Positions 51,001 to 64,000 of a stretch of 64,000 nt of DNA are shown piece by piece. The stretch is from Dendrocalamus latiflorus (lineage: Eukaryota; Streptophyta; Magnoliopsida; Poales; Poaceae), in the NCBI GenBank assembly GCA_017311315.1, contig CM029636.1, forward strand, positions 20,656,139 through 20,720,138. Direction: 5' to 3'. The notes beneath the pieces were generated by a model, which searched no databases, was not told the origin of the DNA, and saw only the letters and a program-made list of their open reading frames with translations. Each line of letters starts with the position of its first letter. Position 1 is the first letter of the stretch. The position numbers and the translations under genes are program-made.

Positions 51001-52341
51001 TCCCTAGTCGAAGTTCATATGTGGTCACACGTGAATAATGGATTAGCACATGTATCGGTTGATGACCATGTTTCACAGGTCATAGACATGGAGATGTCAA
51101 ACCAATAATGTGGACACATGTTTAGAACATGGGGTTGGACCGACCCAACATGAGACATAACAATTATACTTATGGTTCTCTCTCTACACAATGTGTACGC
51201 CTTGTCCTTAGACCTGAGATTGTCGCATGTACTTGAGATGTGAATCGACCTACTTAGGGGCTATCAAACGCTGCTCCGTAACTGGGTAGTTATAAAGGTA
51301 GCTTTCGGGTTTGTCATGAAGCATGCTGCGAGGCATGGTCAGTCGAGATGGGATTTGCCCCTCTCTACCTGAGAGAGATATCTCTGGGCCCCTCGAGTGA
51401 TCGGATCCAGAAATGCATGGCCATGCTACTTAAGGTTAAGAGTTAACCTAGTAAGGGATTCCGGATCACAGGATCGAGAAAGAGTGGTCAGCTTGGAGCT
51501 CGACCAAATATCGTGAGGCAAAGGGATTGGCATGTACATAAAGTTGTGATGGTTCGTTCGATATGATCTTTATGTATGTTTAGGAGTTGGCACGTCTTGC
51601 TAGAGGCCGCTACCAACTATTGACCGAGTAGGTAAACTCGTGTCATGTCTAAACATACGTGAACCCATAGGGTCACACACTTAAGGGCTGAAGCCTAATT
51701 CGGATTGGATCCGGGTTGGACTGGGTATTGAGTCCTAATGGGCCTCCATTCGCTGAAGCCCATTATAAGGACGTCTATAAAAGGAGGGCTAGGGCGCACA
51801 GGGTTGGGAGAATTTTTTTGTGACCTCCTCAAACCCTGGCCGCCACCCCTCCCACGCCCTGGGCGCTCGCTCGGATCTAGTAATCCGGCGTGCGTCGCTT
51901 CCTCCCGTACGTGTGGATACCTTTTGGCGGCGCTGCATCTGTAGCGTTTGGACGAACCGCAAGAGAGGAGTTGTACGTTGGACGCCGCGACGAGGACGAG
52001 GAAGTAGTACGACTACTCTGCCCCGACGTGCTGCATCGACGTAGTACGACTACTCTGCCCCGACGTGCTGCATCAATTCCGCACCTGCGCGTCTAGTGGT
52101 AATTCCGTGATCTATAACTGCAGTGATCTTGGTTTACGGGCATAATTTTTATTAATTTGCGCTAGCGTAGCCTACCCGTAGTCTTTCAATGTAGCTTCTC
52201 CTGAGCCCTAGCAACCAACTCACTAAACGACGGCCGATCACCGAATATCAGAGGCACCCTTTGCATTTCAACAAATTGAACATTTCCATAATCATCACTT
52301 GTCACACTGCCTCCATGATATAGGGTCACTAGGTTGTCCAT
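42023..52341 (-). pseudogene. MuDR N-terminal-like exon plus plant mobile domain exons, split by a copia insertion
   Basis: The ATG at 52,341 follows an in-frame TAG. The first exon runs 52,341-52,189, is interrupted by the copia, and continues 44,078-43,798: YHGGSVTSDDYGNVQFVEMQ, VPLIFGDRPSFSELVARAQE, then HCHANEESITVEGLLHFGS, LKCLDVVVRKVSIDPTPHGY. This matches the N-terminal domain of plant MuDR-type transposases. Further exons are 43,704-43,296, 43,221-43,013, 42,925-42,631, 42,543-42,457 and 42,376-42,023, all with GT-AG introns. They encode PMD blocks (ILHLFGCVLFPDGTGDSASW, DTAGQYSWASGVLAFLYRHL, CPLICFYAVEYHLPHRVARQ) and a tail with basic RRRRRREPSRY and KGKGKARRQ ends. No catalytic transposase domain is seen. 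The PMD exons have no stop, unlike the copy at 9.8-11.6 kb. Whether the MuDR-like exon and the PMD exons form one transcript is inferred from splice sites, and a gene boundary between them remains possible. Confidence 0.7.
44079..52188 (+). mobile_element. Angela/BARE-like Ty1/copia retrotransposon, full-length and young
   Basis: LTRs of 1,342 bp each (44,079-45,420 and 50,847-52,188), a primer-binding site, a long intact gag-pol ORF and a polypurine tract are all present in order. The LTR start TGTTGGAAATATGCCCTAGA is the Angela/BARE type. I could see a single difference between the two LTRs (C in the first, T in the second, near 45,051/51,819). ATGT flanks both sides; if the terminal A of the right LTR is counted as target, AATGT would be a 5-bp duplication. 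It splits the MuDR-like exon of the enclosing element. Confidence 0.95.
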
Positions 52342-55300
52342 CTAGTTCATACACAAAACCAAACTTAATACCTTTAAGCGAAATTTTGGATAAATCATAT
52401 GCATACTTGTTTAAGCAATAAAATATCTAAATGAACCATTTCCCATTCAAACATCTATATATCTAATAGGATCCAGATATAGTCACATGAGATTCACCTT
52501 GAAGGCGCTGGCGGAACTGGTAATTTAGTATAGCATTGAATTTCATATTGTGGAACTGCTAAGTGTAGCCGAATATTAGTTTTTCCTGCGATTTGTGTGA
52601 CACCAGACTGTACAAAAGCTTAAGGTTTAGAGGTTTATTTTTTCATATCAAGGACTGATTGTAGCTTTCTACTATATAACTAAGGATTAACTATGGCAAT
52701 TTGATATTCCAAATCCATACGTCTAACTGTCCAAACTGGTATTTGCGGCAGTCATTAAGTGCGATGGACCTGATGGTTGTCGATGCATGCGTAGGGGCAT
52801 AACAATTTTCGGGTGCAGAAAAACCTTCTATTTCTAGTTTTCTTACGATGTGTTTGCAGACTATTACTTTGTTGTTTCTCTCTTAGGGTGGATATTGCAT
52901 TAGATATCTGAGTAGCCATGCAGAAGTGTATGCTACTCTTCAACCATAAAACATGAAATCATTCTAATTTCCTTCATAGGCAGTTAGGCACCCAGAAGAA
53001 CTATCCTATACTCTTCCCATATATACTCGATTGTGCTCATTGGATACTTCCAAAAAAATAATTATCATTGTACTGCTTTGCAACTAGTAAGAAGATATTC
53101 AAGTTAGCTTGCTGCCTTACTCACTAAGATCCTTTTTTCCAGGTTCTGCCTTATTCACCTTGAAGGCGGCGGGGGCCGGGGAGGCGCTGGCGGCCGTGGA
53201 GGCGGCGTGGGCCGGGGAGGCGCTGGCGGCCGTGGAGGCGGCGTGGGCCGGGGAGGCGGCAGAGAGGCGGCCGGGCCGGGGAGGCGGCGGGGAGGCGCCG
53301 GCGGCCCGGGGAGGCGGCGGGAGCCGGGGAGGCGGTGGAGCCGGGCCGGGGAGGCGGCGGGGGCCGGGAAGGCGGCGGGGAGGCGCTGGCGGCGCGGGGA
53401 GGGAGAGCTACGCGAAATGAATGCTCGGCCCGGCCGACTGGGTAAATGGCGCCGAGCTCGGCGCCACGAGTCACGGCGCCGAGCTGACTGCCACGTCGGC
53501 GCCACGACGGCCGCTACGCTGGCGCGGGGCTCGCACCTCGGCGCCGTGGTCCACGGCGCCGAGACGTGTTACCTCGGCGCCGTGACCGACGGCGCCGAGA
53601 TCTGGGTCCAAAAACGGAATTAAAACTACCAGGGGTCTAAATGTGAATATTTTTCAAAAAAAGGGCTAAAATACAAAAAATTCGGATTAGTTTACCCTCT
53701 CTATGCTATACATCTTCTCCATACATAGTGTTACGAACTCTCGCTCAAGATGTGGCTACTGCTTATATTAACTTCGAGGTTGCAGATTTATATTCATTTA
53801 ATTTAGTGGTAGTAATATCCATAATTGCTTTAGCTTTTTTAAATAAAAAGTTAGGATTAGGGTACTGAGTCATTATATGGTTGCCACGGGTACAGGTTGA
53901 TGTATTTTCCTTTGGCATTGCGTTGTGGGAAATTCTCACTGGAGAAGAACCTTATGCCAATATGCATTATGGTGCAATTATAGGTATGTAATTTATCCCC
54001 TACAGCATGTTCTTGGAATTGTTTGTGCAAACTTAAGAATGTTGTATGTGTTTACCTTTCCCATTTTGAGAAAAATTATCTTCTTCCCATGAGTTATTGA
54101 CCCCGCCCCATGTTTGTTCAAATTTCTGTTCTTCCGGTGAGGTTCAATTTTACCTGGGCTACTATTTATTGATAACCTTTATGTTGATGTTGAGATTTCC
54201 GGTTAATGATGTGGGACTTTGTCAGCATATCTGCAAACATATGGTTCATGGAGGCATACAATGAGATCGTTTATATATAGTAAGGTGGTCATATTAGTTA
54301 TCTGCATAAATTTCAGAATTTTTATGATTTTGGTTTCCTCCTTAATTCGGGATCTTTCGAGCACTGTATTAAATTTTGGAGTGATGGGGGGTGAATTTTG
54401 CACAAGCAATTGTAAGGAAACAAATTTCCACATTTGCTGATTGGAGAAACATTATCATTGAAGCTCCTCCCCCATAAACAGAAAGCAGTGTGTTGCAATA
54501 TACGCAAACTGTGAATAAGAAATACCGTGCAATACCTTTCTTTCTTCCTGGCACCAAGTAAACTATAATATATGAGCAAGTCATATCTTATAGAAGCATC
54601 GGTTTTTTAGGAGGATATTTCCTTCCCAGTTATTATCGATCTGCACTTAGTGTTAAACATGTAAGTAGCGTGTGTGATTTCGCAGCACAGGCAAATTGAT
54701 ACTTTTACATTCGCAGCACCATTCACCAGCCAAGTATTGACATATTTGAAGCCAGCCAAGTATTGACGATTCAGTTTTGCACATCGCTTCGTCTCGCGGG
54801 TACGGCTCCGAGCTCCGATCTTCCCGCGGCGGACATCGCTTCGTCTACGAGCTCCGAGCTCCGAACTTAGCGGACGTCGCGTCGTCTACGAGCTACGAGC
54901 TCCTCGCGGCGCGGACGCGCCAGACGCGGTGCGGCGTGCCGTAGGCGGCGCGGAGGACGCGGGGCGGACGAGACTGACGCGGCGGACCCGCCTCCGCGCG
55001 GTGCGGAGCGCGCACGCGGTGGACGCGGCGCGGCGGCGCGGTGCGGCGGGCCGAACGAGACGGACGCGGCGGACCCGCGTCCGCGCGGTGCGGGGCGCGC
55101 ACGCGGTGGACGCGGTGCGGCGGGGAGGACGCGGCGCGGCGGGGCGGACGAGACGCGGCGGACCCGCGTCCACATGGTGTGGGGCGCGGCGGGGCGGACG
55201 AGACGGACGCGGCGGACCCGCCTCGCGCGGTGCGGGGCGCGCACGCGGTGGATGCGGCGCGGCGGCGCGGTGCGGCGGGCCGGACGAGACGGACGCGGCG

Positions 55301-58300
55301 GACCCGCGTCCGCGCGGTGCGGGGTGCGCACGCGGTGGACGCGGTGCGGCGGGGAGGACGCGGCGCGGCGGGGCGGACGAGATGCGGCGGACCCGCGTCC
55401 ACATGGTGCGGGGCGCGCACGTAGTGGACGCGGGGCGCGGCGGGGCGGACGATACGGACGCGGCGGACCCGCCTCCGCGCACGCGGTGGACGCGGCACGG
55501 CGGCGCGGTGCGGCGGGCCGGACGAGACAGACGCGGCGGACCCGTGTCCGCGCGGTGCGGGGCGCGCACGCGGTGGACGCGGTGCGGCGGGGAGGACGCG
55601 GCGCGGCGGGGCGGACGAGACGCGGCGGACCCGCGTCCACATGGTGCGGGGCGCACACGCAGTGGACGCGGTGCGGCAGGGAGGAACCCAATTATCCAAA
55701 CAAAACATATATGTCCATTCAAAAATTGGCTTTGAAAGTAGGGAACAAAACATGTATGGCCATTCAAAAATTCGTTTGGTTGATTTCGTGTGCATCCCTA
55801 AAATGCCGCCGTGGCGTTAGCACGGACACTATACTAGTCACTTTAGTTCATGACTTTTTTTAGTTTTTAATTTATTTAAGCTATAAAATATTTAAGAACA
55901 CATTAACTTTTAATTTTAGTTTATTTTAGTTTTTATTTTTATGGTATTTTTGTTTTTTTTCTTTTTTTCTTTTGTATTGTTCATGACGATATAACGGTTT
56001 TTTTATTTAAATGACACAGAAAAAAGCTAACAGGCGCTACAGTATAATTTTAGCCAACAGCCAGAAGCTTAATATTTTTGGAGCGGGCCCATTATTCCTC
56101 ACCGTCATCAATGCGTGCATGGGGATGGCCCGCCAGCCGGAGTTGGTGAATGGCCAATTCATATCGGCTTTTGACTTGTAGAGAAGCTTTTGGAGGGGGA
56201 CACTTACGTGTAATTTTGATCTATATAAATAAAAGCATTACAGTATATACTATAATTATTTAATAGATCTCGTCTTAAGAAGACATTCTATTTTAAAGTT
56301 AAATATCATTAAAAGTTATATACCTAAAAACAACAGTTTTTAAAAGCTAATAGAAGAATGGCCGTCCGTCGCCCATCGATCGGTATTGGCCGGCGTGCTT
56401 GTCGGAGCTGGCAAAGTAGGTGTACCATCCACCACTAGTTAATTATACTTGCTAATGAAAGTACCTTAACACAAAGGAAATTAAAGTACTGCTCCTGCTA
56501 CTACTGCTGTTTGCTCATAAAGTTGCGCATTAGTTGAGCCACCGCCATGTGACCTCTCACCTCGCCGGCGATCTGTGCATGGACGGTGAAAAAAAAACCA
56601 GTCTTGAGTGATTTAAACATGACAGTCTTCAGTGATGTTTTATCCTAACCAACAAGTTGTCGTGGTGGTGACAAGGTTAAGGGGTTTTTTGTGGTACATT
56701 TTATTGTAATAAGAGAGTGGCAATAGAAATTAAATTTGATCATGATTTATAAGGGTATAATAGACTTTTCTTTGTAAATATAATTTCTTGTGAGTGCATT
56801 ATGGATATCTTCTCTAAACTTATTATGGAAATTGTCCAAAATACAAAGAGTAACGGTTTACTAAACAGCAGCGCTAGTTTAAATGGTTTAGATTATATCT
56901 TTGTAGATGAATACTCCTCGAAAAGACCAGGCACCAGTCCGCAGGCAAGGTATTTAGGTAGCAAGAATGACGAACAGTCATGTGATTCTGCGGTCCATGA
57001 TTCACTAGGGCAGCTCCAGGTATATACCAGCGGTTGGCTAATTAATAGCCAAGCTTATGGCCTATATATTTAAAATGCGGGAAAAGAAAGCGCATGCATG
57101 TATACAAGAACATAGGAATTCATGCCATACCCTCTTGCTCGGAGTGCTGCACCTTTACAACGCCTCCGGAATTTCTGGCGCGAACGCCACGGCTACCCCT
57201 TCGGTTGGTTATAAATGTTGAACTCTCATAGTCACTCATTGCTCATCTCAACTGCGTTTTGCTTCTCGTTCTCGCGCTCGGATGCTCGATGAGCGATGAG
57301 CCACCACACTGTGGCCGTGTGGTCTTTGCGCCACCGCACGGCTGCCGTGCGGTACCACCCACGTGTCGCCCCTTCCCCGTGCTTCCACGCGGTGGAAGCG
57401 TCATATTTGTAATTCCCACACGACGGGTGCCATTCTCGTAAATACGAGTCTAAAATGTGCCAATACAGCCAAAAACTATAGTGTTCTCCTGGGAATAGTA
57501 AAGTTTTGTGCGAATTAAATCTAGTGGTGCTAAGGAGCTAGGCCCTCTCGCAAAAAAATAAACAAATAAACAAAAAGAACAAGCATGGCCCAAATCTCCA
57601 ATCTTACGAAAGGAAAAAAATTAACTCTAAGGCCCGCTTAGCGGTATTTGTCGAGCACATGTGTTGAAAACATTGAAAAGGAAAAGGAAAAAACTATAGA
57701 ATTTTCCTTTTTTATAAGAATATTTCGGTTGCAGGCCGTAATTCACCGTAATTGAACTCAAGATTAATGTACTACCACAACAACATTTTCCAAAAAAAAA
57801 AACACTAACAGTTCCCTGGTTTGTTGTTGGCTTCAAGTAATCATCATCCGCAGTGGCGGAGTTAGGATTTAGTTACATCCCAAGCTCAGTTGTAGAATGA
57901 TCTAGACTATCTGGGCTAGACCATAAAAATGTTACCCAGACTGGACTAAATTTACCCGGGCTGTACACTAGATATGTTTTTACACCCTAAGCTAAAGCCT
58001 ACCCTACCTGGGGTGTGGCTCCGCCCTGATCATCGGTAAATCAAAAGATGGGGACTCTCTGCCCGCTTGTCCGTGCCATGTGGAGTTTCTGCTGTTTCCT
58101 CATGCCGTGGCCTGCCCTCGTCCTTACTGGTTACTGCACACTCGGCTTGGTTGTGCCCTGCCGCGGAAAGCTTTCAGGGGAAAGCCAACTAGCTACGCTC
58201 CGCCTTCCGTCCTGTGAACGCTTCGGGATGGTTCTCTCCGATGCCTTCCCTGACGGCTGCGCCTCACTTGCTTCTTGGTGAGGTGCGCTTTCTGTTCGTT

Positions 58301-61300
58301 CTGCTTGCTCACCGCGGACTTCGCCAGGGAGTCGTGTTTCTCCAAGAACCTGAAACTTGAATTGAATGGAAGTTGGCCTAGCTAGCTCTGAGAAAGATCC
58401 ACTTTCGGAACATGCCCCCGATCGATCTACTTTCTTTTGCCAACCACTCTTTAACCAAATCGTTGTCCTTTTCTTTCAGTTCACTCCTTTCCTGCGAGAA
58501 AAGATCACATGCACACTATAGTAACCTCCAATCTTTAATCTTATCACGCCTCATAAAGTCCCAACTACTAGGTTGAAAAAGGTGGTGGGGGACTGGGGGC
58601 TAAGAATTGCTTTGCCTTTCTGATTTCCTATGAAGATCGAGTCACCCGCGCGGTCAGGCATGTTAGCGATACATTTCTTCTTCTTTGACTCATTCCATTT
58701 CCCTGTTCACGTACCAGTTCTTTGTCCTTCGTGGAAGGTTTGTTCTTTAATTAACTGAACTGGTGTGGTAGCCATTGGCACATCCTAGCCATCAATTAAT
58801 GGATATTCTATAAACATAAGAAAAGTACTGCTGCTGCTGTTGGGCATATTGATTAGTAGCATTAAGACATTAACCCCCCAACATAAAATTGCTTTAATTT
58901 CTTTGCAAGCTGTGCCAGTTGGTTAATCGCATTCATAGGTGTAACCCCACCATGTGTTCCACCGTAGCATTCGTAACAGTTGCATTGACATATGATAATC
59001 TCGGCCCCCACATCCGGTTGGTACAAGATTCCTCTGCATGCCCTTGGTGCTCAAGACTTACATTACATTTACATGGGTACAATCAAGCATGCAGCTACAA
59101 GCTGTGTGATTGTAGTTGATCACCTATCATGCCATTTTTGTTATATATCGGGAGGAATGTGTACTAGAGTAACGTGTGTGTCCTGCGTGTGAACAATGAT
59201 GCAAAACAAGGGAGTGTACCCATGAACTAGTATGTGTTTCTTTAGCAACTAGTGGCGGCAGTGTGACTGGGCATAGATTACGGTTCGATCAGAAATACGG
59301 TGTGACCGATTTCTAGTTTGTGGTACGTTTATTTCAGAGAGGTACTCATTGCGTTGTGCGAAGTTTTTAGGAGCAGTACGATCGGTCATGCAGTGGCGGT
59401 CCGACCGGAGGTTATCATGGGTGCTACGGTCAAACTGGTCCCCTGTTACCAGAAGGTTTTATGTCGGTTTGTGGCAGTCCGACTAGCCGTTAGTTGATGG
59501 TTAGACCGGCCTCTGGAAAAATGAGTGAGGTAATTTTTGTCTAGGTTGTGTTAGTTATGGCAAGAATCCATGTAAGTGTTAGTCATAGCAGAAGTTCATA
59601 TAGGTGTTAGTCATGACGAGAGTCCATGTATTGTGTTAATCATGGCAAGAGTGCCATGTGGTGTTTGCTAACGAGAGTCAAGTGCATATCACTTGTGCTC
59701 AGGATGATTGCTTGTTCATTGATGTGCAAGATGTTCGGTGATTGTTGCTGTCAATGGTAAGACCAAGACTAAAGGAGGTGCCCTAAAGACATGGAAGGTC
59801 TCGTAAGTCCGGGTAGAACATCATCTCAAGCAGAGAACCACAGGGAGAAGACAAGGATCGTGATGAAGCAAGTATATGCATATGGTGTGCTATTGTACTT
59901 GGATGTTTCAAGTAGTGATGGCCCTTAGAGCAAGCGTACAATCTTGGTAGCAAGTCATTGGATATCACAGACTTTGTTGTGGTAGTTGCTTAGAGGAGAA
60001 ACACTGTGAAGACCAGTGGGTGGTAATTGAGGAAATTATCTGATACCGGTTGGAGAGACGGTTTGCGAAACCACGGCGGTGCTTTAGGTCACATCTTAAA
60101 TGATAGAGCGTCTTATCGGGCTATTGGAGTTATATGGAAGTCGCTTTTTGACAAGCGTGCAAGTGTGTGTGTAAAACACGTATGTATGTGGGTTACTGAA
60201 TTTCTCCAATTATAAGTGATTGTATCCACTAAGAGTGTGCTGATTGTTAGGGTTAGATGTTAGATGGGGGTCTCCACTATATAAGCCATTGTATGTATTG
60301 AGAGGGGAGAATTCTCAAGAGGTCTCTTAGGGTTTTGAGACATAGGTTAGGATTTCTTTATATTGGAAGTTTTGTGTGTGTGCTCTAAGCTTAGAGCTTT
60401 ACTTTCCATGAAGGAGTGGCCATAAAACATTCATCTCAAAGTGAAATAAACATCCAAACTTCGTCCAAGTGAGTTGTGCCTGGATTCCTCCTTGTGCTTT
60501 TGATTTGCTTAGTTTTCTTTTTTTGGATTTTATCTCCTCTTAATCTCTCTTGGTGCCAAAGACATGTAAGAAATAGAGATATCTCTTGAAAATCAGATCC
60601 CATCCATCTAGACACTTTCTATGGAAAGTTCCAATAATTGCCCTGTTTTGCTCAAGAGATGGTTGATTTTGGAGTTTTGATCTAGACGGTTGTTGTGATC
60701 TAATTTGCTATGACATGTGAGAACACATCTATGGTCATAAAGATCATCAAGGATTCACGAGTAAGAGCAGATTAAGATTTCCCTCTTTTGCTTGGTTTTG
60801 GTGCACCCTTACTTGTTTGGGATAAAAGTTGGAATTTGGCGTTGATCTTGATGGTTTATGATTAGAATAGATTTATAACATTCTAGGAAAGATTTTTACC
60901 AAGTTCCATCCTGTTTGGATTAGTATTTAAGTGTTAGCCATTTTCTTGGTCATGTGCAGTACTGTTCTTTCTCTCTGTTCAATGCTATTCAATGAACAGT
61001 TAGACCGCTGTGACTTAAGTTGTCAGAATGCCTAGACGGTCCAACTGGTGTGCTTGGGGTTAGACCGACCAAGTGGTCCAACCGCCCCCCTGGCTGGCAG
61101 TCAAACTAGTGAGACAGTTTATCTCGGGTGTCTTTGTATTCTTTGGCGCTTGGCTTTGAGATAGCTTGTAAGCTTTAGTTTTTCATTGCATTGTGTTGCT
61201 AATACTAGGAAGAGGAGGATTTTAAGAAGCCATTCACCTCCTCGGACTCGTCATATCCGATCCTACACCAGAGCATATCTCCAACCTTCGCATCAGTCAC

Positions 61301-64000
61301 CATGTCTATCTCATATTTAGGAACACATTTAATTGATATTCGATAACTCTATCTCCAACTATTAATACATGAAACCAAATCCACAACAAATTAAATCTCT
61401 GACACACTCATATCGTGGCCATCCACCATCAGCTGCCTGCCATCCTCAATAGAAAAGAATCCCTCGAGAAAAGAGGTAGATAACCCTACACCAAACTTAT
61501 ACGTCCCTTGTCCTCATCACGAAACGCTTCATCACCACCACCATCCATCCTACCTCCACTCATCCATCTCCATATCTTTCTTTCTTTTTGCCGCACCTGC
61601 AAACATCATCAATTCATCACCAACACACACAAAAATAAACAAAACTCATCACAAAACCATAGAACCCTAACACATCTCAAGGGTTTTGAAATTAATTAAA
61701 AAGATTTCATGAAAAAGAAGAAATGATGATTTTGAAATTAACTAAATAGATTTCAAAATTTTAGGATGTTAAACCAAAGGTGGGGATGTGAGAGGCAAAA
61801 TGCTAGAACCAAGCACAAGGCACTTATTTAAGAATATAAACAGAATTGAGCAAGCGACAAACATGGTTGGGATAAGTGGGAACAACAAAACCAAAGGGTT
61901 GTTGGCAAAACATTGTTTCGTCAAGATCGCCATGAAGGAAGTCATTTTTAACATCTAGTTAGTGAATGGCCAAGAATGACAGACAACGATGTTGAAAACA
62001 ATGCGAATTGTTGAGGGTTTCATAACCGAGCTGAAGGTTTTATCATAATCAATGCCCGGTTGTTGAGAATAACCTTGAACATCCTGCGAGCTTTCTAACA
62101 AGCAAGAGTACCATCTGAGTGACGTTTGTATTTGAAAATCCACTTCCCTGAGACAATGTTGGCATCGGGAGGATGAGGGACTAGAGACCAAGTATGGCTA
62201 TCGAGGAGAGCTTAGTGCTTATCCTCATAGCTTGGTGCCAAAATGGGTTTGAGAGGGTAGTGCGATACACCTTGGGTATGGGGGAAATAGAGCAGTGGAT
62301 AGCTAAGAGGTTTAGCCGATCCACGGGAAGAACAATCCCTGACTCGGCCCGTGTTTGCATGGCGTGAGGTCTAGGTGCAAACCATGGAGCTAGGCCAGAG
62401 GCAGCATGGGCTGGTGCGGTATGTGACTGTGCACTCGAATTAGATGGCATGCCAGAGACAACCAAAGTAGGATACAAGGGTCCAGCATTATTCGAGCCGG
62501 AAGGGACCCTACTGGGCGCCTGAACCAGGGATGGAGCCAGAAGTTGTGGGAGTCGGTGCACCAATCGAGCCAGAAGGATGGATTTGACTTGGGGCGCACA
62601 ACATGACAACAAGTGGCAAGGTTTCGGTGGAAATGAACTTGAGCAAAAATGTAGGGATTTAAGCGAGGATTTGGTACGTTAGCCAAAAAGGAAAGGTGTG
62701 TTCGTCAAAGGTGACATGACGGGAAGTGATGATGTAGTGAGATGCGACATCAAAGCATCAGTATCCTGTGCGAGAAGAGGGGTGTCCTAAGAAAACGCAC
62801 GCTACAAAGCGAGCACCAAGTTGTTGCATGCGGTGGCAGCGATATTGGGGTAACATAAGTAGCTAAACACATGTATGTGATAGAGAGTAGGAAGATGGTG
62901 GTAGACACTTGTACGGAGTGTGGGATGTGATGGCTTTTGATGGGCAGCGATTCAAGAGGTAAGTCGTCATGGCCAAAGCCTCAGCCCAAAAAGGAGCAGG
63001 CATATGCACCTAGAACAAAAGTGTATGCACATTGTCATTAAGTGTGTGAATGGCACGTTCCTCCTTCCCATTTTGTTGTGAAGTATATGGGCGGGAAAGA
63101 TGGAGATGAATGTCGTGATGGTGAAAGAAATCAAGAGAAGTCGAATTCACAAATTTTGTGCCATTATCCACTTGAATGGAAACAAGGATAAGCTAGAACT
63201 ATGTGCTTATGTAAGCGAAGGAAGTTTTGAGCATGTCACGAACAAAGGATTTCTTGCGAAGAGGAAAAGATAGTAAAAGTGAGAGAAATCATTGACGATA
63301 ACTAAATAATATTGAAATCCATAGTTACTAGGTATAGGAGAAGTCCAAAGGTTGCAATGGACAAGCTAAAATGGATCAATGGTAAAAGATGTAGAACTAG
63401 AAAAAGGAAGTCTAACATGTTTGCCTACTTGATAAGCATGGCATGTGACCTCACCTTGTCAGCAATCTACACATGGACAGTGCGAAAAAGAACTCAGTTT
63501 TGACTGATTTAAAAATGCTAGTGTTTCAGTGGTGTTCTATCCTAACCAACAAGCTGTTGTGTTGGTGACAAGATAAGGGAATTTTTACAGTACATTCTAC
63601 TGATATTAAGAGGGTGGTAGTAGAAATTAAATCAGGCTATTGATTGTGAGGGTATGATAGACTTTTCTTTGTAAATCTAATTTTTTTGTGAGTGTATTAT
63701 AAACTTTTGCTCTGAACCTATTATTAATACTTTGTGTTGCCGCCCTTCCCGCCACTCACCCATTCCCTCCGCCGCCATCTCTTATACGCGCGTTGCTGCG
63801 ATGCTTGCAGAAATTATTCTTACGCCATGCATTTCCTTTACAATTTTACCCTCTTAGGATTCTATTGCTAGTACTACTGGTAGTAGTATAACTAAATCCT
63901 AACTAGTATGATCTATTGGATAAAAAGAAGTGTAAATTTATTCAGTACCATCGCAAAGAATCATGACTTGGAAAATACCATCGCAAAAGAGAAAAACTAC

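Larger units (their letters stand above)
38463..53685. mobile_element. Mutator-like TIR element with GRF and MuDR/PMD genes, 15.2 kb including a nested copia
   Basis: Long terminal inverted repeats (38,463-38,712 and about 53,440-53,685) are flanked by a perfect 9-bp duplication. Without the 8,110-bp copia and its 4-bp duplication it is about 7.1 kb. It encodes two zf-GRF proteins (39,585-40,248 minus; 40,863-41,475 plus) and a minus-strand gene joining a MuDR N-terminal-like exon to PMD exons. I found no DDE/D catalytic core, so it is probably mobilised in trans, unless the PMD gene product itself takes part. It lies inside the Helitron-like element, between the EXO70 and kinase fragments. 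Confidence 0.85.
34073..55834 (+). mobile_element. Helitron-like element carrying several host gene fragments, with a nested Mutator-like element
   Basis: The right end at 55,834 has a textbook Helitron 3' signature: hairpin CCGTG-GCGTTAG-CACGG (55,809-55,825), a short spacer, and CTAG followed by T. The left end is placed at TCTCTAATCTAAACTAATAA (34,073), which resembles plant Helitron 5' ends, but the preceding base is T and not the expected A, so this border is less sure. Between the ends lie exon and intron fragments of at least five unrelated host genes, all on the plus strand. Same-strand, intron-containing capture is what Helitrons do. Without the nested 15.2 kb element it measures about 6.5 kb. 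It encodes no Rep/helicase, so it is nonautonomous. A Pack-MULE or CACTA origin is possible but less likely, because no outer TIRs were seen. Confidence 0.65.

Overview
This window is plant nuclear DNA, almost certainly from a grass (Poaceae). The retrotransposon families, the GC-rich gene fragments with GT-AG introns, and the MITE types all fit that. I see no complete ordinary host gene. The 64 kb is a stack of nested and decaying transposable elements, some of which carry fragments of host genes.

Layout. 0.15-4.3 kb: 3' end of a Tat-lineage Ty3/gypsy element, with an antisense Transposase_28-type ORF, a 16-copy array of about 65 bp and a 3' LTR-like end. 4.3-5.4 kb: degenerate minisatellites. 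5.4-9.83 kb: a long minus-strand gypsy-type LTR containing a tRNA-like A/B-box module. 9.83-11.64 kb: a five-exon plant mobile domain (PMD) pseudogene, followed by a hairpin-rich terminus-like block near 12.0-12.2 kb. 13.42-24.33 kb: a decayed SIRE/Maximus-like copia element with two LTRs and an extra 3' ORF. 24.4-30.6 kb: an old copia copy, interrupted by a 1.3 kb TIR element that itself contains a 0.9 kb insertion. 30.6-32.3 kb: a truncated minus-strand copia (leader plus LTR).

34.07-55.83 kb is the centre of the window. A Helitron-like element carries same-strand exon and intron fragments of at least five host genes: a PARN-type ribonuclease, MurE ligase, a BOR borate transporter, EXO70A1 and a Raf-like kinase, plus a possible bHLH piece. 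A 15.2 kb Mutator-like element (38,463-53,685) sits inside it, with hairpin-built TIRs and a perfect 9-bp target duplication. That element encodes two divergent GRF zinc-finger proteins and, on the minus strand, a MuDR N-terminal-like exon followed by PMD exons. A young, apparently intact Angela/BARE-like copia (44,079-52,188; one visible LTR difference) has split the MuDR-like exon.

55.8-64 kb: AT-rich sequence and MITEs, one clear 178-bp hAT MITE, a possible organelle-like stretch, a copia LTR, a minus-strand copia pol fragment, and a 280-bp direct repeat at both ends of this segment.

Order of events inferred from nesting: host fragments were gathered in the Helitron, then the PMD/GRF Mutator-like element inserted, then the copia. 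The only gene that looks fully functional is the copia gag-pol. The two GRF genes and the PMD exons have open frames, but the MuDR/PMD gene is split by the copia.
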